DNA from: Shewanella gaetbuli
GTDB lineage: Bacteria > Pseudomonadota > Gammaproteobacteria > Enterobacterales > Shewanellaceae
Length of the DNA stretch: 64,000 bases
Direction of reading: 5' to 3'
NCBI RefSeq assembly: GCF_023284065.1
Contig: NZ_JAKIKP010000002.1
Location: forward strand, 248,001 to 312,000
The translations under genes and the position numbers were made by a program. Under the pieces are notes generated by a model that worked only from the letters and a program-made list of their open reading frames with translations, had not been told where the DNA came from and made no database searches. Positions 43,187 through 51,048 of this stretch are shown here, piece after piece; the stretch's first letter is position 1; the number at the start of each line of letters is the position of its first letter.

Positions 43187-44989
43187 ATGATCAAGCCGCT
43201 TATCTATTCTGTGTTAGCTCTATCTATTTTATCCACTGTACCCTCGGCTCAAGCAAATCCCATGGGGATGAAACCTCAGCCTGTTGAAGATGCCCCTTTA
43301 GGCTATCTGATACATAATCCATATGAAAATGCGCCACTTACCGCTTTAGTCACCCTCAATGGTCACGTGATTTCTGATGTTGAAGTTACAGTACATCCCA
43401 AAGACGATTCTGGTGTGAGTATTACTTATCTAGTTGATGACATGCGCATTATGGATGAAGGCGGCGTACCTATTTTTGGTTTATACCCAGCACATTTAAA
43501 CAACTTCACCGTTAAGTGGACTGAAAATAGCCAACAACATAGTCATGACTATCAAATGCTAACACCCGATATCGATATGGGATTTTCTGAAAGCCAATGG
43601 GCTAAAGCGCCTTTAGTCGAAGTAGAACATGTTGATACCGACTTTAAAGATAGATTGTACTTTGTTAACTGGACCAACCCTGACGGTAAAACATCTCAGT
43701 TAATGCATAATAACCTTGAAGCACCAGGAGCATTCTCGTGGGACGGCAAACCCGGTTTTTTCATTATTGATACTGCGGGCGATATTCGCTGGTATTTAAA
43801 TCCTTATACCACTCACAACTCAAAAAGTTTTGATACCGCAGGTTATGCCATGGGCATGAACGTCACTAAAGATGGCAACATGGTTTGGGTACAAGGCCAA
43901 GGTTGGAAAAAGATGTCATTAATGGGGAGAATGATTTCAGAACACAGCTTACCAGGAAACTTTATTGATGCCTCCCATGAGGGAATGGAAGCGGCTAATG
44001 GCAATATTTTTATTCGCGCTGCCGCTAAAGATTATCGTCGCCCCGACGGCATGTTAGTTAATACCATCCGCGACCAAATTATTGAAGTGGATAATACTGG
44101 TAAATTGGTTGATTACTGGGACTTAAATACCATATTAGATCCCCTACGTGACGCGGCATTATTATCATTAGATGCTGGGGCGGTGTGTTTAAACATCAAT
44201 GCCTCACATATTGGACATCAAACTACACTTGAAGATTTAAAAAATGCTCCCTACGGGGATATACATGGTGTAGAAACTGGTCGAAATTGGATTCACGTCA
44301 ATTCAATTGACTACGACCCCAAAGATGACAGCATTATTATCAGCTCGCGTCATCAGTCGTCTGTGATAAAAATTGGCCGTGACAAGCAAGTGAAGTGGAT
44401 ATTAAGCCCTAAAAAAGGTTGGTCAGAAGCTTTTGCAGACAAACTATTAACCCCTGTGAACGCCAAAGGCAAGCCGCTAAACTGCAATGAAAAAGGCCTA
44501 TGTTCTAATAGTGAATTTGATTTTTCATACACCTCACATACGGCTTATTTAGTCCCAGAAAAAGGCACCTTAACGGTGTTTGATAATGGTGATGGTCGTC
44601 ACTTAGGTCAACCCATGTTTGCTACCGAAAAATATTCTCGGTCAGTTGAATATAAAATTGACGAAACCAACATGACAGTTGAGCAGGTATGGCAATACGG
44701 TAAACAAGAATTAGGCTATGAAGGCTACTCGCCTGTAACCTCTATTGTAAAATATCAAGCTGATAAAAACAGCATGATGAGCTACTTTGCCTCAGCTGGT
44801 TTATTTGGTCTTGGTGGTGGTTATGGCAACGTAAAAATGGACGAAACCACTGGCGTAGTGAAATCAATTTTAGTTGAACACCGCTATGGCGAAACTTAAC
44901 CTGCAGTGCGAATAAACATTAATAGCCATGACATGTTTGCAACGGGTTACCGTGCGCAAGTTATACGAGTTAACGATATGCTGAAATAA
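43187..44989 (+). pseudogene. assT: Aryl-sulfate sulfotransferase, interrupted by an in-frame TAA
   Basis: Periplasmic PAPS-independent enzyme that transfers sulfate between phenols. ATG 43187 starts a signal peptide (LIYSVLALSILSTVPSAQA). Likely catalytic residues are H264 (DASHEGME), H370 (WIHVNS), R388 (SSRHQSS) and H451 (YTSHTAYL), spaced almost as His252, His356, Arg374 and His436 of the E. coli CFT073 enzyme. A TAA at 44897-44899 ends the frame at 570 aa. The same frame then continues for 29 codons, ending VIRVNDMLK at the TAA of 44987-44989, just before the terminator. A repaired protein would be 600 aa, the normal length. The shortened protein could still fold, so loss of function is likely but not certain. 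Confidence 0.8.
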
Positions 44990-45002
44990 CCTTATATCCA
45001 CA

Positions 45003-45035
45003 ATGCCTCTGAACCTTTTCAGGGGCATTTTTTTA
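45003..45035 (+). terminator. Rho-independent terminator of assT
   Basis: 11-bp stem ATGCCTCTGAA / TTCAGGGGCAT (one T-G pair) with loop CCTT, then seven T. It starts 14 bases after the distal stop at 44989, which supports 44989 as the ancestral end of the gene. Confidence 0.9.
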
Positions 45036-45132
45036 CCTCATCGACAATAAACCCAATAACCTCTGCAATTATGGCTATAATCTAGCCACAAAACACAATC
45101 CCCCCTGTATCGATGACATGTTAAGGACCAAC

Positions 45133-45924
45133 ATGAAGCACACTCTTATTAAGCTCAGTTTTTGTAGCAGTCTATTATTCTGCAGTTTACTATTCTGCGC
45201 TGGCATCAATGCTGATATTAAGCCGCAACCAACATTACCTTTAGAAGTAGGCTTGGCCAAATCAGCCATTAATATTGACGGTAAAGTCGACGCTGTTTGG
45301 CAACGCGCTACTTGGCAACCGCTTGATAAGCTCATACTGGGTGAACAACCTAGCGCCCAAGACTTTAGCGGGCGTTATAAGTTGCTGTGGCGAGATAACC
45401 AATTATTCCTATTAGCCGAGATTATTGACGATGTTTTATTAGATAAAACCGCTGATCCGAAAGTGGCCTATTGGGATGATGATTGTTTAGAAATCTTTAT
45501 TGACCCAGATGCTTCAGGCGGCGAGCATCAAGCAAATCACAATGCTTTTGCTTATCACGTAGCGTTAGACAATCAAGTTGCTGACTATGGCTTACAAAAT
45601 GAAGCTATTTTGTTAAATGATCATGTTAAAAGCCGTTGGATGCGCGATCAACAGCAGCCCAACATTATCTATTGGGAAGCCGCTATCACCTTATATCCGC
45701 AAAGCTATAATGACCTACTAGCAGCAAATCATAAAGATCAAGCCCTGCCTTTAGCGCTTAATTCAGGTGATATTATCGGTTTTATGCTGGCTTATTGTGA
45801 CAACGACGGATCTGCCGAAAGAGAAAGCTTTATTGGCTCTCACGAAATAACACCAATAAATGGTGATAAGAACCTCGGCTATAAAAATGCTGATGTATTT
45901 GGCAAAATAAAATTAGTGAATTAA
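45133..45924 (+). CDS. Secreted CBM9-like carbohydrate-binding protein
   Basis: A 263-aa exported protein; ATG 45133 has AAGGA 5 bases upstream. A hydrophobic signal peptide (about residues 1-28) is followed by a single domain resembling carbohydrate-binding module family 9. It starts with INIDGKVDAVWQRATWQPL and continues with FSGRYKLLWRDNQLFLLAEIIDD, the WDDDCLEIFIDPDASGG segment and a GFMLAYCDNDG strand. Such stand-alone domains are found as periplasmic or surface proteins of unknown ligand. It is flanked by terminators on both sides, so it is monocistronic. Confidence 0.8.
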   Translation: MKHTLIKLSFCSSLLFCSLLFCAGINADIKPQPTLPLEVGLAKSAINIDGKVDAVWQRATWQPLDKLILGEQPSAQDFSGRYKLLWRDNQLFLLAEIIDDVLLDKTADPKVAYWDDDCLEIFIDPDASGGEHQANHNAFAYHVALDNQVADYGLQNEAILLNDHVKSRWMRDQQQPNIIYWEAAITLYPQSYNDLLAANHKDQALPLALNSGDIIGFMLAYCDNDGSAERESFIGSHEITPINGDKNLGYKNADVFGKIKLVN

Positions 45925-45953
45925 TGACTTTATCGACTTGGTTACTAAATAAT

Positions 45954-45993
45954 AAAAACTCAGCGGCCTATTACTTAGGCGGCTGAGTTTTTC
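45954..45993. terminator. Terminator after the CBM9-like gene
   Basis: Long hairpin: AAAAACTCAGC and GCCTA pair with TAGGC and GCTGAGTTTTT, with one G-G mismatch and a five-base loop. A and T runs on both sides allow bidirectional use with the convergent RDD gene. Confidence 0.87.
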
Positions 45994-46055
45994 TATTAAG
46001 TAATATGGTATTGTCTATCTTCGACGAATAGTTAAATTGCACATACAAGTCGCGT

Positions 46056-46565
46056 TTAAGCACCATGCCAATTGCGCATTTGATTCGCCTCAACCGATAA
46101 CACCACCACTTCAGAACGCGTCATTTTATCTTGCAAAGCCAGCTTATCGCTATTTAACAAAATATATAAATTGCCAACACCAAGTAATGACCAAATGACC
46201 CGCGCACTCGCGGTAATAAAACTTAAATTCTGCCCGTTAGGATGTTGTACTTTTAAGCGCCAAGCTCGCATTCCTAACGTTTGGCCACCTTTACTCCAAA
46301 ATAACGCATAAAAGCCTGCCACACATAACGCCAGCCAAAGCTGATATATGCCTTTATACAAAGGATTATTATTTAAGGTATCTGAGATATGTTCAAAACC
46401 ACCTAACGATACAATACCAACAGAATACAGGCCATAAAAGACACCAAAACCTATTCCACCGGCAATCATATACACAGCAACCGCCAGTAATAAATCATAA
46501 ATCATTGCCCCTAAACGTCTAAAAAAGCTGGCTCGAGGGAAATTAGCATGCTCAGGATTTAACAT
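46056..46565 (-). CDS. RDD family membrane protein
   Basis: A 169-aa inner-membrane protein with the RDD signature near the N terminus (ASFFRRLGAMIYDLLLAVAVYM, with the Arg and Asp of the family name) and three to four membrane segments. KGGQTLGMRAWRLKV is the second conserved block. Function is not established; some members act in ion homeostasis. It lies 11 bases downstream of the DUF2960 gene on the same strand, a likely two-gene unit. Confidence 0.87.
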   Translation of the reverse strand: MLNPEHANFPRASFFRRLGAMIYDLLLAVAVYMIAGGIGFGVFYGLYSVGIVSLGGFEHISDTLNNNPLYKGIYQLWLALCVAGFYALFWSKGGQTLGMRAWRLKVQHPNGQNLSFITASARVIWSLLGVGNLYILLNSDKLALQDKMTRSEVVVLSVEANQMRNWHGA

Positions 46566-46576
46566 CTTAATCAGTC

Positions 46577-46834
46577 CTATTTTGACTCGTCTTCTTCACG
46601 TACAAATTTAATGCTGGAAAATCCAAACCGAGCAAATTCCGTTTTACGAAAATCTTTTTCTGCTTTGGCACCTTTTTTAGACGTCATTGCAATTTGCTGC
46701 TCCATTGCCAAAAAGCGAGATAAATCTATTCCTTCAGCCTCAGCGGCAGCTTCATAAAGGTCATGATGTTTGTCATAACTAAAAGCGATTGTTTTTGTTT
46801 TTCCTTTAAAGGTATAAATTACTTGGCGAGCCAT
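46577..46834 (-). CDS. DUF2960 family protein
   Basis: An 85-aa basic protein; ATG 46834 (MARQVIYTFKGKTKTI) has AAGGA 7 bases upstream and is preferred over the in-frame start two codons earlier. The sequence fits the DUF2960 family of small proteins found in Shewanella and Vibrio. The middle is Lys-rich (SKKGAKAEKDFRKTEFARFGF). No membrane segment or known active site is visible. It precedes the RDD gene. Confidence 0.75.
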   Translation of the reverse strand: MARQVIYTFKGKTKTIAFSYDKHHDLYEAAAEAEGIDLSRFLAMEQQIAMTSKKGAKAEKDFRKTEFARFGFSSIKFVREEDESK

Positions 46835-46909
46835 TAACAATCCTTACGATTTAAAATAAGCCTTAATTGTCCCATGTTCTCACGGGGATAAACAATGCTA
46901 TTTAACGAT

Positions 46910-47419
46910 TTATTGGTTTAAATACATGTAGCATGCATCATTACCATAGCTTTCAAGAGCACGAGTTAACCCAACACTCGTATCGGTATGATAATCAAAA
47001 CCAAAACGTTGCCAAAAATCATCAGCCCCTTGAATAGCAACCAAGCCAATGCCTCGACCATCATGGTTTTGACAAAAATTAATAAGTTGCTGAACCAACT
47101 TTTTAGCAATACCTAGTCCTTGAGCTTGAGGGGATACCGCCATATCGTGAATATAGTGGGATGTAGCGTTAATAGATGCGCCATTATTTTGGTGAGTTAA
47201 CACGGAATCTAACTTAGGTGCGTCACCTTTTTTCCATGCATGAGTAAGAATATAGCCAGACACTTGCCCTTGATGTTCATAAACCCAACAGGTATCAGGC
47301 GAAACTTGCCATTTACTTTGCATGACTTCAAGGCTTTCGGGCGTGATTTCATGGTAACAATCTGCTTGAATGGACATAATGCTCGGCCAATCACTTTCAA
47401 TTACTCTTCTAATGCTCAT
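46910..47419 (-). CDS. GNAT family N-acetyltransferase
   Basis: A 169-aa acetyl-CoA-dependent transferase. The acetyl-CoA loop reads SPQAQGLGIAKKLV, fitting the family Q/R-x-x-G-x-G/A pattern, preceded by the strand HYIHDMAVS. The C-terminal FWQRFGFDYH is the usual end of the fold. The substrate cannot be read from the sequence. It stands as a single gene upstream of the DUF2960-RDD pair. Confidence 0.87.
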   Translation of the reverse strand: MSIRRVIESDWPSIMSIQADCYHEITPESLEVMQSKWQVSPDTCWVYEHQGQVSGYILTHAWKKGDAPKLDSVLTHQNNGASINATSHYIHDMAVSPQAQGLGIAKKLVQQLINFCQNHDGRGIGLVAIQGADDFWQRFGFDYHTDTSVGLTRALESYGNDACYMYLNQ

Positions 47420-47657
47420 ATTCTATTCTGGTTGATTGAGGACGAATGGGCATTATAACTGACAGATTAATTTTGCTCATAATCTTATGGAGGATTTTGT
47501 GCAGTTTGCAGTTACTACTAACTTGATTATATTGAGTTGGTTAAAATTGAATTGAGCTAAACAGGGTTGTGCAGAGTGGGTTAAGCAGTAATTGAATAGT
47601 GAAACAAAAGCCTAATTAAGCAGTTATCGGGCTGTCACCAGCAGTCATAAAATATGG

Positions 47658-48410
47658 CTATTGTGCGTTAAGCTTAAATACCTCCTGATTGGTATATTTA
47701 TCGATAATTCGTTGCACAGTGCCATCAGCAGTTAAAGTATCAATAGCCGCATCTATTTTAGGCATCAGGTGTTGGTGCTCTTTTCTTAATCGCATCACTA
47801 ACACTCCTTTTGAGTGTATAGCCGCTAAACTAATGTCTAAATTAAGTTGCTTAGCCCAATATAATGCCGGTAAATCACCTGAAATAGCCACTTCAATTCT
47901 TTGCTTATGCAAAGCCTTTACAAGTTCTCGCTCTGATAAAAAATCTACCCGAGTGAACACATCGTCATCGTGATACAAGTAACCTCTAACTGTACCAATT
48001 TTCTGCCCTTTTATTTGGTTGATATCTGTCCAATTCTGCGCGTTTTGTGGCAAAACAATAATGTTTTCTTGAATATCAATAATGGCTTTTGACTGCACAA
48101 ATAACTCACCCATATCACCATGAGGAAACCAACTTGGGCTAACAATATCAAAATCCAGTAATCCGGTTTCTAAAGCTTGATTAGTACGTTTGGGCGGAAA
48201 ATTGTGTTTTTCAGTTTTAATATTAGCTAAGGCGATAATTTGCGGCATTATTTCACCCAAAATTCCCGGTTCATCAGGATTATTGGGAATGTAATACGGC
48301 ACCCAACTACTGGATGCGTTCATATTATATTTTAAAACAACTTCAGCCCATGAGGCCCCTGGCAAGGCCAACATGATCACGAATAACATGATATTGATTA
48401 ACGGTTTCAA
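47658..48410 (-). CDS. Orphan periplasmic solute-binding protein, family 3-like
   Basis: A 250-aa protein with a signal peptide (MLFVIMLALPGASWA) and a type II periplasmic-binding fold. Conserved blocks are GILGEIMPQIIALANI in the N lobe, FDIVSPSW, INQIKGQKIGTVRGYLY in the second lobe, and a C-terminal MPKIDAAIDTLTADGTVQRIIDKY. No permease or ATPase gene is near, so it may feed a transporter encoded elsewhere or act in sensing. Similar orphan SBP_bac_3 proteins are numerous in Shewanella. Confidence 0.82.
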   Translation of the reverse strand: MKPLINIMLFVIMLALPGASWAEVVLKYNMNASSSWVPYYIPNNPDEPGILGEIMPQIIALANIKTEKHNFPPKRTNQALETGLLDFDIVSPSWFPHGDMGELFVQSKAIIDIQENIIVLPQNAQNWTDINQIKGQKIGTVRGYLYHDDDVFTRVDFLSERELVKALHKQRIEVAISGDLPALYWAKQLNLDISLAAIHSKGVLVMRLRKEHQHLMPKIDAAIDTLTADGTVQRIIDKYTNQEVFKLNAQ

Positions 48411-48516
48411 TTGCCACCCTTGTTTATCAATGTTCGACCCACTTTATAACGGCTAACTGTCTGTGTTTATAGGTATATCATCTTAGATTATTAATTCAAC
48501 TGTTTTGTATTTATCA

Positions 48517-49149
48517 TCAAATAGTTTGAGCTAACAAACACAAACTTACATGGTTATTTTTAGGGCTGACCACATAGGTTTTATGGTGTTTAATTAAGCT
48601 ATTTTTTTTATTTGCTTGGCTAAGTAACAACCCATGTTTTAACGCTAAAGTAGCCAGCTGCTGCTCGTCACCTCTAACATAAAGTGATATCGGTTTAATG
48701 AGTTCACCTTGCTGAATATGTTGAGCTAATTGACTAGCACAGACCACAATACTTGAGCGGCCATCCCCTTCTAATTTTAACTTTTCTGTTAATGGGGTAT
48801 CACTAATAACCAACCAGTCTAAAGCTTCAAATTCAGCTAATAAGTTTTGCACAGCATCAGCTAATTGCTCTGTTTTCGCCGTTTGATAATGAAACACTAT
48901 ACGCTCTAATAAGCGTTTTAGTTCAGCCCCTGCCCCTTTACTTCTACCTAAACGAATCCACTGAGTCAAATCATCTGCCACTAGCTTTGAAAAACGCTTA
49001 GTTTTTAATGAATCTACCATCCAGCTACATAAAAAGTGGCTCTCTTGAGCTGGGGTTTGGATGCCTTTATGCTGAGTATTTGAATCAACTAGTGCTTGAA
49101 TACCAGCTTGAGCCAGTTGTAAAACGGCTGCGTTGTATGTTTGAGTCAT
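48517..49149 (-). CDS. DUF2913 family protein
   Basis: A 210-aa predicted cytoplasmic protein. The N-terminal helix set (YNAAVLQLAQAGIQALVDSN, then ESHFLCSWMVDSLKTKRF) and the internal WIRLGRSKGAGAELKRLLERI match my recollection of the DUF2913 family of Vibrio and Shewanella. Function unknown. It is the last ordinary chromosomal gene before the transposase debris and the putative microcin locus. Confidence 0.72.
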   Translation of the reverse strand: MTQTYNAAVLQLAQAGIQALVDSNTQHKGIQTPAQESHFLCSWMVDSLKTKRFSKLVADDLTQWIRLGRSKGAGAELKRLLERIVFHYQTAKTEQLADAVQNLLAEFEALDWLVISDTPLTEKLKLEGDGRSSIVVCASQLAQHIQQGELIKPISLYVRGDEQQLATLALKHGLLLSQANKKNSLIKHHKTYVVSPKNNHVSLCLLAQTI

Positions 49150-49284
49150 GGAGTTAATATCAATATTCCGTAAATTGTTGAGCTATTTTAAAAACGTATT
49201 GAAAGCAGAGCAGAATCGAACTTTAAGTTAAACTTGTACCCCATTTCATGAACAGATTAGTATCAATCATAACTTACTGACAAA

Positions 49285-50285
49285 CAAAGCCTTTTGAAAC
49301 ATCTTACAATACTACCCGATCCTTGCAAAGATATTAATCCTCAACACAATTTAGTTGCTGTCGTCTTTCTTACACTCTCAACTGTACCTTAATAGTGCAA
49401 GTGAGTGGAAGTAGATATAAGTATTCTGAAAAGAACAACTCGACTGGTTACGTCTGTACCGTGATTTTAGCATGAGCTCCCAAGACGACACTGTATCGCA
49501 AAGCATTATTAAAGCATTGGACAGTGAATTATTACTGCAGGTTCTGTTTAACTGGCTCAATGATAAAGTCAAAGTGAAGAGAAATTAGTTATCGCTATTG
49601 ACAGCAAAACCATGCGCAGTGCGTGGAGCGGCGACGTTAAAAGTGCACTTCATGTCATAAGCGCATACGATGTCAGTAACAATATCACGCTAGATGCATT
49701 GTACTGCCAAGTCTCTTGTATGAAAACCATCACACTACGCAAAGGCAACTTTATGATCTAGGTGAAAGGCAATCAATAAGTGTACTTGCATAAAGTAAAG
49801 ACATTATTTACAGACTTTTTATGACATTGAAAAGCTGGAAATATATGAACCATCTAACAGCGGTCATGAACGAAAGGAAAAAAGGCCCGTAATACGAACA
49901 AAAGCAGAGTTATCACCATAGCTGAAAAAGAAATAGCCCTGTATCAAGCCACTGATAGAGGTCGCTAACGAGCGCTCTGTTAATGGCACAATTTCCAATT
50001 CGTCCCTATGCTATGTTAGCTTCTTGCCGAGGAAGCCGCTCATGCTATCCGCGACCAGTTGGCAGTTGAGAACGGCTGCACTGGGTATTGGATGTTGTTT
50101 TTCGTGAGAGTGCAATGAAAGTATCCGCTCCAGATGGCACAAAACAGCTTGTTTTCTTCAACCGAGCAGCCCTGAGTATATTAAAGAAACACAAAGAGAA
50201 AAAACAGCCTCTCCAGCTAGGCGCCGACGTGAAGGAAGCTTGGAACCCTAAATTTCGTTCAGATCTTTCTGCCAACAAATTATGA
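49285..50285 (+). pseudogene. Decayed ISAs1-family transposase
   Basis: Fragments in shifting frames follow the ISAs1 transposase order. An N-terminal LPDPCKDINPQHNLVAVVFL comes first. Around 49470-49570 there is SQSIIKALDSELLLQVLF-like sequence. From about 49588, VIAIDSKTMRSAWSGD and ALHVISAYDVSNNITL match the IAIDGKT and ALHVVSA blocks. A short VKGNQ follows near 49770, and at 50070-50285 LHWVLDVVFRESAMKV and the C-terminal AALSILKKHKEKK appear. There are several stops and an internal deletion. No terminal inverted repeats were found. It marks a former insertion immediately upstream of the microcin-like genes. Confidence 0.85.
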
Positions 50286-50406
50286 TAAACCTTAAAAAAT
50301 AACACTTAAATTAAAATTATAAAAGCATAAAGTTTATTATTGAAGAATTATTTTCATCTAGTAATGTGTTTAAACAGGCAGTTGTTTACTTAATAAGGAA
50401 ATTAAA
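50286..50406 (+). promoter_or_regulatory. Leader and promoter region of the microcin-like locus
   Basis: About 120 bases of very AT-rich DNA between the ISAs1 remnant and the precursor gene; the promoter must be here or inside the remnant. The ribosome site AAGGA lies 7 bases before the ATG at 50407. An imperfect palindrome TGAAGAATTATTTTCA (50341-50356) could bind a regulator but does not fit the Fur 7-1-7 pattern. No confident -35/-10 pair. Confidence 0.4.
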
Positions 50407-50700
50407 ATGGAAAATATTTCAGAAAATTCGGAAATTCGTGAGCTAAGTTTAGAAGAACTAGAAATGGTTAACGGAAGTTTTGGTCCTCCCGGAGCCGCTG
50501 CTGGGGCAGTTATCGGAGCTGCCGGCTATCTCGGCGGTGCGGCGACATCAGGTAGTTTTTCATGGGGCGGCTTTGCGACTGCAGTAGGCAGTGGAGCAGT
50601 ACTTGGAGCAATTGGAGGACCTATAGCATCTGGATTTAGAAGTTATATAGCACCTCGAGCTTCTTTTGGATTTGGCGCTGCTGGTGGCTTATTTAGCTAA
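50407..50700 (+). CDS. Microcin-like precursor peptide with double-glycine-type leader
   Basis: A 97-aa precursor. Counting back from a cut after S24, the leader has L-12, E-8, L-7, V-4, G-2 and S-1, the spacing of double-glycine leaders such as that of colicin V, with GS replacing GG. A C39 peptidase transporter would be expected to cleave it. The 73-residue core begins FGPPGAAAGAVIGAAGYLGG, is rich in Gly, Ala and Ser, has two Arg, no acidic residue, no Lys and no Cys, and ends GGLFS. A C-terminal Ser is the attachment point of the siderophore in microcin E492, but its Ser-rich tail is absent here. A small membrane protein and two maturation-enzyme candidates follow on the same strand. The antibacterial role is inferred. 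Confidence 0.75.
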   Translation: MENISENSEIRELSLEELEMVNGSFGPPGAAAGAVIGAAGYLGGAATSGSFSWGGFATAVGSGAVLGAIGGPIASGFRSYIAPRASFGFGAAGGLFS

Positions 50701-50714
50701 CACATTGTCTATAT

Positions 50715-50738
50715 AGGGCGCTCTACTTTCGCCCTCTT
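50715..50738 (+). terminator. Stem-loop after the precursor gene, possible attenuator
   Basis: Stem AGGGCG / CGCCCT (50715-50720, 50730-50735) with a 9-base loop, followed by CTTTAATAATT, a weak U tract. Such a partial terminator would make the precursor mRNA more abundant than the downstream genes. Confidence 0.55.
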
Positions 50739-50762
50739 TAATAATTCTCGGTAAAAATAACT

Positions 50763-51002
50763 ATGAAACTTTATCAACTAAGTCTAATTGTGGTTATCGG
50801 TACCTTTATCGCCGCAGGTTATGTCGGGCGTGTGAATTTTGGTTTTGTTATACTTCTTTCAGTACTACCAATTAATCTAATATACGGTAAAACTAATATG
50901 AAAGCATTTCATCAAAACTCCACTGCTTACAGTGGGATAAAATTGATTACACACCCTGCAATTCTATTCTCATTTTTCTTTATAATTTATTTAAATTATT
51001 AA
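50763..51002 (+). CDS. Small membrane protein, candidate immunity protein
   Basis: A 79-aa hydrophobic protein with two to three membrane segments (about residues 4-22, 26-42 and 62-78) and a short basic loop between the second and third (YGKTNMKAFHQ). I do not recognise a family. Its size, topology and position between the precursor and the modification genes match immunity proteins of class II microcins, which protect the producer's inner membrane. The function is inferred from context only. The ribosome site before ATG 50763 is weak (GGTAAAAATAACT). Confidence 0.55.
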   Translation: MKLYQLSLIVVIGTFIAAGYVGRVNFGFVILLSVLPINLIYGKTNMKAFHQNSTAYSGIKLITHPAILFSFFFIIYLNY

Positions 51003-51048
51003 ACCGCTATACAGTACGAACAATTCAACCCAAAGGATGTTACAAAGT

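Noticed and set aside
44897..44899. Recoding (selenocysteine or programmed readthrough) at the assT stop
   Set aside because: The codon is TAA, not TGA; no SECIS-like hairpin is evident and the family has no Sec at this place. A simple nonsense change is the better reading.
47420..47657. Gap between the GNAT gene and the solute-binding protein gene
   Set aside because: No reading frame, hairpin with U tract or repeat that I could support.
49378..49572. 64-aa minus-strand reading frame
   Set aside because: Lies opposite the decayed ISAs1 N-terminal part; composition and position explain it.
50045..50305. 86-aa minus-strand reading frame opposite the ISAs1 remnant
   Set aside because: Shadow of the transposase C terminus on the plus strand; no ribosome site and no family resemblance.
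50341..50356. Possible Fur box before the microcin-like precursor
   Set aside because: TGAAGAATTATTTTCA is a palindrome-like element, but it is 7-2-7 rather than 7-1-7 and matches GATAATNATTATC poorly. Iron control remains plausible but is not shown by the sequence.
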